NCBI GenBank assembly: GCA_017399305.1
Contig: JAFQDK010000020.1
Span: 1-42,621, forward strand
From: Clostridia bacterium
GTDB lineage: Bacteria > Bacillota > Clostridia > Oscillospirales > CAG-272
Direction of reading: 5' to 3'
Length of the DNA: 42,621 bases
The notes beneath the pieces are model-generated. The model was given only the letters and a program-made list of their open reading frames with translations, did no database searches and was not told the origin of the DNA. The position numbers and the translations under genes are program-made. Positions within the stretch are counted from its first letter, which is position 1, and each line of letters begins with the position of its first letter. Of the stretch, positions 17,302 through 24,563 are shown in pieces.

Positions 17302-18066
17302 TCAACCTCTTTGACGCAGAGTACCGATTACGGCACCGCGGCATGAAAAAGATTCAAATTGCGAAAGCTGTATAGGAGCATACTTTTTGTTGAGAGAAAT
17401 AAGGCAGCCCTTGCCAAGTTCCTTAAAGTAGCCCTCGCCATCGCAGATGAAGATTCCAAGCTCGCCAATATCAATGTTTGGTGTATTCTCTACCAGCAAA
17501 ATGTCACCGTCGTGATAGCGTGGCTCCATCGAGTCGCCCGAAACACGCAGTGCAAAGTCAGCACGCTTTGTTTTTTCATTTTCTACAACGCTGATTTCGG
17601 TGTATTCGTCGGATTCAAGATGTTCACCAAGGCCGGCTGAAACGCGGTCTGAAAAGAAGGGTATCTTTATCATGCGTGCTTTCTTTTTGACATTTCCGGT
17701 TTCGGAAATAGCTTCGCCAATATCGGCGCGAACATTTCTCGACACGGCGGCACAGCGCATGTATTCTTCATCTAATATAAAGTCGCACACCCGCGCACCG
17801 TGCGCGTCAAGTGCGCGGTATTTTTCAAGACGTGTTTCCTCTGCTTCGCTAAGACGCATGGGCTCCTCTTTACCGGTGGCAAGGTATTCAAGAGAGCAGT
17901 CAAGCGCTTCTGCAATTGAGATGGCAGTGGAAAGCTTCGGCTCCTCGGTAAAGCCTGAAAGCAGCTTGCCGAGGGTGCCAAGCGGAATACCGCTTGCTTT
18001 AGAGAGAGCTTCGTTGGTGACTCCTTTTTCCTTCTTTATAAGTTTAACTCTTTCGGAAAAACTCAT
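17302..18066 (-). CDS. XRE/S24 self-cleaving-type transcriptional repressor
   Basis: 254-residue repressor of the CI/LexA-like class. Seen: N-terminal helix-turn-helix (residues 5-62, EALSKASGIPLGTLGKLLSG), an acidic linker, and a C-terminal S24 peptidase domain. Ser179 lies in GDSMEP and Lys215 in GYFKEL, the catalytic dyad. A candidate cleavage pair A144-G145 lies in RVSAGLG. The dyad is intact, so RecA-stimulated or other self-cleavage is plausible (family knowledge). It is divergent from a small membrane protein; the shared 214-base gap carries matching operator-like palindromes within both promoters, suggesting it represses itself and that gene. No phage genes are adjacent, so it is probably not a prophage repressor. 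ATG with AAAGGAG 7 bases upstream. Confidence 0.92.
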   Translation of the reverse strand: MSFSERVKLIKKEKGVTNEALSKASGIPLGTLGKLLSGFTEEPKLSTAISIAEALDCSLEYLATGKEEPMRLSEAEETRLEKYRALDAHGARVCDFILDEEYMRCAAVSRNVRADIGEAISETGNVKKKARMIKIPFFSDRVSAGLGEHLESDEYTEISVVENEKTKRADFALRVSGDSMEPRYHDGDILLVENTPNIDIGELGIFICDGEGYFKELGKGCLISLNKKYAPIQLSQFESFSCRGAVIGTLRQRG

Positions 18067-18115
18067 TTTCGTTGCTCCTTTTACAAAAATCTACATTAAA
18101 TTTATTGTTAATTCG

Positions 18116-18144
18116 ATTATATCACCGATTTTCCAAAAAGTAAA
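18116..18144 (-). promoter_or_regulatory. Promoter of the S24 repressor with embedded operator
   Basis: Minus strand TTTACT (18144-18139), 17-base spacer, TATAAT (18121-18116). The spacer contains the palindrome TTTTGGAAAA (18138-18129) followed by TCGGTGA. The same arrangement occurs in the divergent promoter. Confidence 0.82.
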
Positions 18145-18186
18145 TACATTTTTCGATATTTTTTCTAAAACGGCAAAAAATATTTT

Positions 18187-18201
18187 CTATTTCGGAAATA
18201 T
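18187..18201. promoter_or_regulatory. Possible third operator between the divergent promoters
   Basis: ATTTCGGAAAT (18189-18199) is a near-palindrome of the same TTT-N-GGAAA type as the two promoter palindromes, and sits between them. Assignment is by resemblance only. Confidence 0.35.
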
Positions 18202-18216
18202 TTTTCAAAAAATGTA

Positions 18217-18245
18217 TTGACATTTTCCAAAAGTGGTGATATCAT
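18217..18245 (+). promoter_or_regulatory. Promoter of the small membrane protein with embedded operator
   Basis: TTGACA (18217-18222), 17-base spacer, TATCAT (18240-18245). The spacer begins with the palindrome TTTTCCAAAA (18223-18232) followed by GTGGTGA, matching the repressor's own promoter in position and flanks. Confidence 0.85.
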
Positions 18246-18280
18246 AAAAACACAAAGGACAAACCTTGGAGGTAAAAACT

Positions 18281-18550
18281 ATGAACGCATACGGCTACAG
18301 AGACAATGTAAGAGCAAGAAGAAACCGCTCGGCAATATCTATGGTTATTCGTTTCCTTCGCGCGGTATTTGAAGTTATCTGCGAGCGCATCACCGCAAGC
18401 GGTGTTCGTATGGCGGCTGTTGTTTTCAGCTTTGTAGTTGCTCTTGGTATTATCGGTGGTATGGAGATTGGTATGATTTCACTCTATATCGGATTGCCGG
18501 TTTGCCTTGTTATCGCATGTGCTGCGTTGCTTATGCATTTTGATGATTAA
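18281..18550 (+). CDS. Small two-helix membrane protein, likely target of the S24 repressor
   Basis: 89 residues, no family recognised. A basic N-terminus (RDNVRARRNRS) precedes an amphipathic region, then two hydrophobic segments: about residues 44-60 (MAAVVFSFVVALGIIGG) and about 65-85 (SLYIGLPVCLVIACAALL). It ends HFDD. The positive-inside rule places the N-terminus in the cytoplasm. ATG at 18281 has a perfect GGAGG 8 bases upstream. Monocistronic, followed by a strong terminator. Because its promoter carries the palindrome seen in the repressor promoter, it may be induced when the repressor is inactivated, as damage-induced membrane peptides or division inhibitors are. The function is inference only. 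Confidence 0.75.
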   Translation: MNAYGYRDNVRARRNRSAISMVIRFLRAVFEVICERITASGVRMAAVVFSFVVALGIIGGMEIGMISLYIGLPVCLVIACAALLMHFDD

Positions 18551-18580
18551 ATCTGTTTCCCCCATAATCTATATATAAAA

Positions 18581-18618
18581 CAATAGCGTGCTGTCTTCCC
18601 CCAGACAGCACGCTATTG
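18581..18618. terminator. Strong bidirectional terminator
   Basis: CAATAGCGTGCTGTCT (18581-18596) and AGACAGCACGCTATTG (18603-18618) are perfectly complementary. The minus-strand side has a TTTTATATAT tail, serving the M42 peptidase gene. Confidence 0.93.
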
Positions 18619-18620
18619 CT

Positions 18621-19658
18621 TTATACTTCGGTATATCCTTTTAAGACCTTAAGTGTGTTCCACACTCCATCAATATGGCTGCGCTCATATCCGTGACTTG
18701 CATATACACCTGCGCCGATAAGACCGTGACGAATGTCGCTTCCTGCCGACAGTGTTGCTTCAACGTCCGAACCGTAATGCGGATATACATCTACTGCATA
18801 GTCAGCATTCTCTTTTTTAGCTGATTCAATCAGTTTGCCTACCACTTCATAGCTGTATGGACCGCCTGAGTCTTTTGCACAGATTGATACCTGACGTTCA
18901 GTGCAGGCAAGTCCATCGCCCACGCAACCCATATCGACACTTATCGCTTCGGTAACTCCGACAGGGACAGAAGCCGCTCCACCATGACCGACTTCTTCAT
19001 AAACGGTAATGTGTGCGTATATCTTACGTGTTGGAAGGGCGTTAACATCTTTTAAATACTTTGCAAAGCCGAGCAGAATTCCGACAGAAAGCTTGTCGTC
19101 TAAAAAACGGCTTTTGATATATCCTGATTCTGTTATGCGAGTGCGCGGATCGGCACATACTATGTCGCCTACCTCAATGCCAAGCGCGCGAGTGTCATCT
19201 GCGCTGTTTACATCTTCGTCGATAACAACTTCAAGTGTGTCAAAGGTTCGCTTGGTGTCGCCATAACTGCCGTTCACATGTACAGATGCATTGCAGAGTT
19301 GAAGAGTACCGTCAATAATTTTTCCGTCCCTTGTATGGATCCGCACATTTTCTGCCTCGCAGTTCTCTGCACGCAATCCGCCGAGATTAGTAACTCTCAG
19401 ACGACCGTTAGACTTGATTTCTGCTACCATTGCGCCGAGTGTATCTGCGTGTGCACAAAGCAAAAGAGCATCGCTTTCATCATTGCCGCCAAGATCTACC
19501 ATTACACCGCCTTTGGTAGTTATGTTTGCGGAAAATCCAAGCTCTTCAAAGGCGTTCTTTACCCACGCCGCGGCTTCTTTTGTATATCCTGTCGGGCTGT
19601 CTATTTTAAGCAACTCTTCTGCCTCTTTTGTCGCATATACTGCATATTCGCGTTCCAT
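18621..19658 (-). CDS. M42 family metallopeptidase (aminopeptidase)
   Basis: 345-residue cytosolic dinuclear-metal aminopeptidase, usually a large self-compartmentalised oligomer. Seen: first metal ligand in CAHADTLGA (H70, D72), the inserted beta domain (about 75-170), the bridging Asp in SRFLDDKLSVG, the catalytic Glu pair YEEVGHGGAA, and C-terminal ASHGYERSH with the last His ligand. Length is normal. Start ATG preceded by GGAGG. Substrate preference (glutamyl, leucyl or deblocking) cannot be read from the motifs. Confidence 0.93.
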   Translation of the reverse strand: MEREYAVYATKEAEELLKIDSPTGYTKEAAAWVKNAFEELGFSANITTKGGVMVDLGGNDESDALLLCAHADTLGAMVAEIKSNGRLRVTNLGGLRAENCEAENVRIHTRDGKIIDGTLQLCNASVHVNGSYGDTKRTFDTLEVVIDEDVNSADDTRALGIEVGDIVCADPRTRITESGYIKSRFLDDKLSVGILLGFAKYLKDVNALPTRKIYAHITVYEEVGHGGAASVPVGVTEAISVDMGCVGDGLACTERQVSICAKDSGGPYSYEVVGKLIESAKKENADYAVDVYPHYGSDVEATLSAGSDIRHGLIGAGVYASHGYERSHIDGVWNTLKVLKGYTEV

Positions 19659-19687
19659 CTATATATCCTCCGGGTGCGTTTTTTATT

Positions 19688-19716
19688 AGTATAACATAAA
19701 ATATTAAAATAGTGAA
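19688..19716 (-). promoter_or_regulatory. Putative promoter of the M42 peptidase gene
   Basis: Minus strand TTCACT (19716-19711), 17-base spacer, TATACT (19693-19688). Confidence 0.6.
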
Positions 19717-19744
19717 GATAAATTAAAGTTTACCCCCCATGCAC

Positions 19745-19773
19745 TTGACTTTACCTTTTTAGTGCTGTATAAT
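19745..19773 (+). promoter_or_regulatory. Promoter of asnA
   Basis: TTGACT (19745-19750), 17-base spacer, TATAAT (19768-19773). The leader is only about 25 bases, which excludes a T-box or other riboswitch. Confidence 0.88.
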
Positions 19774-19805
19774 TAGTTATTCCTATTCCCATGGAGGGCA
19801 AAAAT

Positions 19806-20813
19806 ATGAACAAGGTAATCATTCCAGAAGGCTATAAGCCTTTGCTTGACGAATACGACACTCAGCGTGCTATCGCTTATATCAAGCAGACTTTTCAGAG
19901 CGAGCTGTCTTCTGCACTCAATTTGAAACGTGTTTCTGCGCCGCTTTTTGTTACAGAAGCATCGGGACTCAATGATAATCTTAACGGTTATGAGCGCCCC
20001 GTTTCTTTTGATGTGCCTGCAATCGGTGTTGATGCACAGGTTGTACATTCGCTTGCTAAGTGGAAGCGTCTGGCGCTAAAGCGTTATAACTTTGTTGTCG
20101 GCAACGGTCTTTATACTGATATGAATGCTATCCGACGCGATGAAGAGCTTGACAACATTCATTCAATTTATGTTGACCAGTGGGACTGGGAGAAGATAAT
20201 CACACGCGATAATCGCAATGTTGAATATCTTGAACTTATCGTAAGTGCTATTGCAGATGCACTTGCAAATACAAACAATCGCCTGCGCGTACATTTTCCG
20301 CAGCTTCATACAAATATTAACCGCAAGGTTAAGTTTATCACTTCACAGGAGCTTGAAGATATGTATCCAGAAATGACTCCTGTAGAGCGCGAAAAAGAGA
20401 TTACACGTGAGCATGGAACTGTGTTTATCATGCAGATTGGCGGTGTGCTTAAGTCTGGCAAGCCTCATGGCACACGTGCACCTGACTATGACGACTGGCA
20501 GCTTAACGGTGACTTGCTTCTTTGGAACGAGGTGCTTGGCAATGCACTTGAGATTTCTTCAATGGGTATCCGTGTTGACGCCGAGTCGCTTGCTTATCAG
20601 CTTGATGTTTCTGGCTGTAATCGGCGCAGAGAGCTTCCGTTCCATCAGATGCTTTTGAATGATGAGCTCCCGCTTACTATCGGCGGCGGTATCGGGCAGT
20701 CCCGTCTTTGCATGTTGCTTATGGGATGCGCTCACATCGGTGAGGTACAGTCCAGTATATGGGATGCCGAAACTATCAATGAGTGTGAAAAGGCAGGAAT
20801 TAGACTGCTGTAA
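19806..20813 (+). CDS. asnA: Aspartate-ammonia ligase (asparagine synthetase A)
   Basis: 335-residue cytosolic enzyme that makes asparagine from aspartate, ammonia and ATP, with a class II aminoacyl-tRNA-synthetase fold. Seen: ALNLKRVSAPLFVTEASGLNDNLNG in outline, KRLALKRYNF, YVDQWDWEK, and the C-terminal ATP-site motif TIGGGIGQSRLCMLLMG. Length matches the E. coli enzyme (330). I chose ATG at 19806; the ATG at 19791 lies within the ribosome site GGAGGG, which then sits 7 bases upstream of 19806. Monocistronic with its own promoter and terminator. Confidence 0.95.
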   Translation: MNKVIIPEGYKPLLDEYDTQRAIAYIKQTFQSELSSALNLKRVSAPLFVTEASGLNDNLNGYERPVSFDVPAIGVDAQVVHSLAKWKRLALKRYNFVVGNGLYTDMNAIRRDEELDNIHSIYVDQWDWEKIITRDNRNVEYLELIVSAIADALANTNNRLRVHFPQLHTNINRKVKFITSQELEDMYPEMTPVEREKEITREHGTVFIMQIGGVLKSGKPHGTRAPDYDDWQLNGDLLLWNEVLGNALEISSMGIRVDAESLAYQLDVSGCNRRRELPFHQMLLNDELPLTIGGGIGQSRLCMLLMGCAHIGEVQSSIWDAETINECEKAGIRLL

Positions 20814-20842
20814 TAAAAGGAGCTTTATGCTCCTTTTATTTT
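20814..20842 (+). terminator. Terminator of asnA
   Basis: AAAAGGAGC (20816-20824) and GCTCCTTTT (20829-20837) around a short loop, then TATTTTTG. Confidence 0.9.
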
Positions 20843-20863
20843 TGCAAATTTTTGAAATAGCCG

Positions 20864-20892
20864 TTGAAATTAAAGATAATATGGAGTATAAT
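20864..20892 (+). promoter_or_regulatory. Promoter of the DUF1846 gene
   Basis: TTGAAA (20864-20869), 17-base spacer, TATAAT (20887-20892). Confidence 0.82.
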
Positions 20893-20930
20893 AAATAAGT
20901 TAGTAGAAATAAAGGACGGTGGTTTGCGTT

Positions 20931-22418
20931 ATGTTAAAAATTGGATTTGATAATGATAAGTATTTGGAGATGCAGTCAAAGCATATTCGTGAGCGCATTG
21001 CCACCTTTGGCGGTAAACTTTATCTTGAGTTTGGCGGCAAGCTGTTTGACGACTTTCATGCATCGCGCGTTCTTCCCGGATTTAAACCGGATAGTAAGTT
21101 GCAGATGCTTTTGCAGCTTAAAGATGATGCTGAAATCGTTATCGCTATCAATGCGGCAGATATAGAAAAAAATAAGGTTCGCGGTGACCTTGGCATAACG
21201 TATGATCTTGATGTTATGCGCCTTATTGATGCATTCCGCAGTGTTGGGCTTTATGTTGGCAGTGTTGTACTCACCAGATATTCCGAGCAGGGGGCGGCTG
21301 TTCAGTTTGTTCGCAAGCTTGAAAGCCTTGGTGTTAAAGTATACCGTCATTATTCTATTGAAGGATATCCCTTCAATGTTGAAAAAATAGTCAGTGACGA
21401 GGGCTATGGCAAGAACGATTATATCGAGACCACACGCCGACTTGTCATCGTTACAGCTCCCGGTCCCGGAAGCGGAAAGATGGCAACATGCCTTTCACAG
21501 CTTTACCATGAGAACAAGCGCGGGGTAAAATCCGGTTATGCAAAGTTTGAGACATTCCCAATTTGGAATATTCCGCTCAAGCATCCTGTAAATATGGCGT
21601 ATGAGGCGGCAACTGCTGACCTTAATGACATAAATATGATTGACCCTTTCCATCTTGAGGCGTATGGCGAAACGGCAGTTAACTACAATCGCGATGTTGA
21701 GATTTTCCCCGTGGTTGATGCTATGTTCAAAAAGATATTTGGTTCATCGCCATATAAATCACCTACTGACATGGGCGTGAATATGGCAGGTAACTGTATT
21801 ATCGATGACGCTGTTGTTTGTGAAGCATCAAATCAGGAGATAATCCGTCGTTATTATACCGCACTTTGTGATGAAAAAGAGAATATGGTTTCATCAAACA
21901 CAGTGCACAAGCTTGATCTATTGATGAAGCAGGCACATATCACTGCAGAAAATCGTCCTGTTATCGCCGCGGCTCTTGCAAAAGCAGAGACTACCGATGC
22001 TCCTGCAGCGGCAATGCAACTTCCCGATGGCCGCATCATCACCGGCAAGACTTCTTCTTTGCTTGGTGCTTCCTCGGCATTGCTCCTCAATGCATTAAAG
22101 GCATTTGCAGAGATTGATGATGAGGTTGAACTTATTTCTCCTACAGTTATTGAGCCTGTACAGCGCCTGAAAACCGGTTATTTTGGTAACCATAATCCTC
22201 GCCTTCATACTGATGAGGTGCTTATTGCGCTTGCTATAAGCGCTGTCACTTCAGTCACTGCGGCACACGCTCTTGACCAACTCGGCAAACTTGCCGGCTG
22301 TGAGGTACATTCCAGTGTTATTCTCTCGCAGGTGGACAGCAAGACCTTTAAGAAACTTGGTGTAAATCTTACCTGCGAACCTAAATATCAGGCGAAAAAA
22401 CTTTATCATGCAAAATAA
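20931..22418 (+). CDS. DUF1846 domain-containing protein
   Basis: 495 residues spanning the whole length of the DUF1846 family (PF08903), conserved in Firmicutes and of unassigned biochemical role. Seen: N-terminal IGFDNDKYLEMQSKHIRERI, a glycine-rich nucleotide-binding-like loop TAPGPGSGKMATC at about residues 176-188, DMGVNMAGNCIIDD in the middle, and LHTDEVLIALAISAVTS near the C-terminus. The loop resembles a P-loop but does not match a strict Walker A. ATG at 20931 is preferred to an upstream GTG at 20919 that sits on top of the AGGACGG ribosome site. It is single-gene with its own promoter and terminator. The family identification is confident; the function is not known. Confidence 0.9.
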   Translation: MLKIGFDNDKYLEMQSKHIRERIATFGGKLYLEFGGKLFDDFHASRVLPGFKPDSKLQMLLQLKDDAEIVIAINAADIEKNKVRGDLGITYDLDVMRLIDAFRSVGLYVGSVVLTRYSEQGAAVQFVRKLESLGVKVYRHYSIEGYPFNVEKIVSDEGYGKNDYIETTRRLVIVTAPGPGSGKMATCLSQLYHENKRGVKSGYAKFETFPIWNIPLKHPVNMAYEAATADLNDINMIDPFHLEAYGETAVNYNRDVEIFPVVDAMFKKIFGSSPYKSPTDMGVNMAGNCIIDDAVVCEASNQEIIRRYYTALCDEKENMVSSNTVHKLDLLMKQAHITAENRPVIAAALAKAETTDAPAAAMQLPDGRIITGKTSSLLGASSALLLNALKAFAEIDDEVELISPTVIEPVQRLKTGYFGNHNPRLHTDEVLIALAISAVTSVTAAHALDQLGKLAGCEVHSSVILSQVDSKTFKKLGVNLTCEPKYQAKKLYHAK

Positions 22419-22445
22419 AAAAAGGAGCCTTTGGCTCCTTTTTTA
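22417..22445. terminator. Bidirectional terminator
   Basis: AAAAAAAGGAGCC and GGCTCCTTTTTT around TTT, shared by the DUF1846 gene and the convergent glycosyltransferase. Confidence 0.92.
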
Positions 22446-23132
22446 CTTTCCAAAGAAAATAAACTTCAGATGTCTAAGTCCGTCGGGGATACTGCGCAGA
22501 TGCGTAGGACCGTTTCTATGGTCAGGGCGCAGCTTTGTCGGTATTTCGCAGATAGGTTCTTTAGCTTTTGCGAATTTTGCGATTATCTCTGTTGCAAATT
22601 CCATGCCACTGCATTTAAGCTCAAGCGAGAGTGCTTTTTCACGGTCAAATGCGCGAAGCCCGCAGTGAAAGTCACCAATCTTCACTTTATAGCGGAGTCT
22701 GCCAAGTAAAGATAGCACAGGCACGCCGAGGTACTTGTGCGAAAATGGCATTGCTCCTTTTTCAATACCACCTTTAAAGCGGTTACCCATGACGAGAGAA
22801 TAGTTTTCACGCAGTTTCTCTAAGAATCTTGGCGCATCGGCAAAAATATAGCTTCCGTCGCAGTCACCCATCAAAACATACTTTCCGTGTGCTGCTTTGA
22901 TGCCACCGATAAGAGCGTTGCCATAGCCCTTTTCTTCGATATGTACTACACGCGCACCAAGACTCTTGGCGATTGTAACAGACTTGTCGGTTGAGCCGTT
23001 GTCAGCTATCAATACTTCGCCGCATATGTTGTTGTCGGCAAGCGCCTGCATGGCTTCATCAACACAAAATGTAATTGACTTTTCCTCGTTATAGCAGGGC
23101 ATAAGTATTGTAAGTTCAAGATTATTTTCCAT
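22443..23132 (-). CDS. Family 2 glycosyltransferase (DPM1-like)
   Basis: 229-residue GT-A fold transferase of the dolichyl-phosphate-mannose-synthase-like group, which in bacteria usually charges undecaprenyl phosphate with a sugar. Seen: ILMPCYNEE at 10-17, IADNGSTDKS at 42-51, and the metal-binding GDCDGSY with the D90-C-D92 triad. No C-terminal membrane helices are present, unlike GtrB-type enzymes. Its start overlaps the end of the upstream polytopic membrane protein by 11 bases. That pairing suggests the membrane protein uses the lipid-linked sugar it makes (inference). Confidence 0.9.
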   Translation of the reverse strand: MENNLELTILMPCYNEEKSITFCVDEAMQALADNNICGEVLIADNGSTDKSVTIAKSLGARVVHIEEKGYGNALIGGIKAAHGKYVLMGDCDGSYIFADAPRFLEKLRENYSLVMGNRFKGGIEKGAMPFSHKYLGVPVLSLLGRLRYKVKIGDFHCGLRAFDREKALSLELKCSGMEFATEIIAKFAKAKEPICEIPTKLRPDHRNGPTHLRSIPDGLRHLKFIFFGK

Positions 23133-24435
23133 CTTTTATTTTTCCTTTGCTTACGCTGAGAATAACTGCACCGAATACCGCCACCATTGTTGATACAAGT
23201 GCGCGATAGGTAAATAACATGTGGAGTATGGAGTGATTGTTCATAATTACAAATCGTGCAATAACTACACTGCCAAGAAGCAGAAGTAGTTTGATACCTA
23301 CACCGTAATTGTTTTCTTTGTGGAAAATATAGCAAAAAAGACCGATTACAAGCAGGGAAATGCAGATGCCTGCAACAGCAAGTGGTACATCAATACGTAC
23401 TTTGGTTGCGTTAAAGAGCATTGAGAAATTAGAGAGTATAGCAGAATATATTCTTTCCCAAAGTGTGTCGGCTTGTATTTCTGTTATCTCACCTGCAAAG
23501 CGTACTCCTGCAGAAGAAAATGCAAGTGCAAACTTGTTTTCGCCTGTAATGATTGATGCAATCGACCATTTGGCAAGGAAAGTCGCACCATATGCCATCA
23601 CGAAACGAAGACCGCAGAAGAACAGTCTTGAAACATTGGGTTTGAACTCGCCGAGGCGATCTTCTTTGGTACGCACCAAAACAACAAAGATAAGCGGAAG
23701 AAGAATGGCAAGAGTTTCTGTGGTGAGAAAATCAAAGAAAGCGATAAGCGTTCCGCTGAGTACCGAGAGTGTAAAAAGCGCATTGTCTCCTTTTTTCTCG
23801 AACAGCAAAAACAGCACGCACATCAAAAGTCCAATGGCAAAAGCTGGTTGGTACTCAATGCAGTATAGCAACACCCATATTTTCACAGCTATAAGTGAGA
23901 GTAGGAAAACTATCGCAACGGCATATTGTTTTTTGCGGCAGAGCAGCAGGATAACTGCAAGCGCAAGTATCATTATTACAGAAAATCCTATTGCTTTAAT
24001 GCCGTTTATGTCAGTGAAAAGGTGAAACAGACGAATAAATCCGGCAGTGCCGTGCCAATAGCGTGAATAGTCCACATTTGGCTCTGCTACGCCTATTATA
24101 GCAAGCTGGAGTCCGGCATATACGCCAAGTCTTTCGCCGTCAAAATAATTTGTGTCAACAGATGATTTTACAGCGTTGCCGTTACCCATATTCCAGGCTA
24201 TTTGAGTCAGTATCGAGTCGGCATAGTAGTCGATAAACGTGTTCCACTTTTGACCTTCATATTCCAGAGCCACATCTTCTATGTCAGGATTCAATTGGCT
24301 GGCACTTTCCATCATATTGTCATATATAGCTTTGTTTGGAATTAAGGATGTAAGCATCAAAAAGCCCCAAAGCAGGACAATAACTGCTATAAACACGCCT
24401 ATATCGCGTGCGATATGTGAGAAATGTTTTTTCAT
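23122..24435 (-). CDS. Polytopic membrane protein, possible GT-C-type glycosyltransferase
   Basis: 437 residues, no family recognised with certainty. One helix at about 10-27, a long extracytoplasmic region (about 28-145) and then roughly eight to nine hydrophobic helices, including LALAVILLLC, IAVKIWVLLYC and LFTLSVLSGTLIAFFDFL. A large first outer loop followed by many helices is the general plan of GT-C transferases, which use the lipid-phosphate sugars that DPM1-like enzymes make. I chose ATG at 24435 because AAGGA sits 8 bases upstream; an ATG at 24468 overlaps the -10 box. It is first in a two-gene operon with the GT2 gene. Confidence 0.72.
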   Translation of the reverse strand: MKKHFSHIARDIGVFIAVIVLLWGFLMLTSLIPNKAIYDNMMESASQLNPDIEDVALEYEGQKWNTFIDYYADSILTQIAWNMGNGNAVKSSVDTNYFDGERLGVYAGLQLAIIGVAEPNVDYSRYWHGTAGFIRLFHLFTDINGIKAIGFSVIMILALAVILLLCRKKQYAVAIVFLLSLIAVKIWVLLYCIEYQPAFAIGLLMCVLFLLFEKKGDNALFTLSVLSGTLIAFFDFLTTETLAILLPLIFVVLVRTKEDRLGEFKPNVSRLFFCGLRFVMAYGATFLAKWSIASIITGENKFALAFSSAGVRFAGEITEIQADTLWERIYSAILSNFSMLFNATKVRIDVPLAVAGICISLLVIGLFCYIFHKENNYGVGIKLLLLLGSVVIARFVIMNNHSILHMLFTYRALVSTMVAVFGAVILSVSKGKIKDGK

Positions 24436-24466
24436 GTCGTTTTTCCTTATAAAATATACTGCATAC

Positions 24467-24495
24467 ATTTTACTTCAAAATGTTTTTTATGTCAA
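24467..24495 (-). promoter_or_regulatory. Promoter of the membrane protein/glycosyltransferase operon
   Basis: Minus strand TTGACA (24495-24490), 17-base spacer, TAAAAT (24472-24467). Confidence 0.82.
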
Positions 24496-24501
24496 TAGAG
24501 A

Positions 24502-24530
24502 TTGACTTTAAGGTTTTTTTACATTATAAT
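24502..24530 (+). promoter_or_regulatory. Promoter of the ABC transporter/hisS operon
   Basis: TTGACT (24502-24507), 17-base spacer, TATAAT (24525-24530). Its -35 box is 6 bases from the -35 of the divergent promoter. Confidence 0.85.
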
Positions 24531-24563
24531 TAATAAGATGTATTGGAGGTGGAAAAACCTGAT

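Noticed and set aside
17247-17344. Plus-strand promoter-like TTGGAC/TATAGA leading to a 16-codon frame at 17296
   Set aside because: Weak boxes, antisense to the end of the repressor gene, and a peptide too short to support without conservation data.
18067-18280. Classical Firmicute LexA (SOS) box in the S24 intergenic region
   Set aside because: No CGAAC-N4-GTTCG type site is present; the palindromes are TTTTCCAAAA, so this is a different regulon from LexA.
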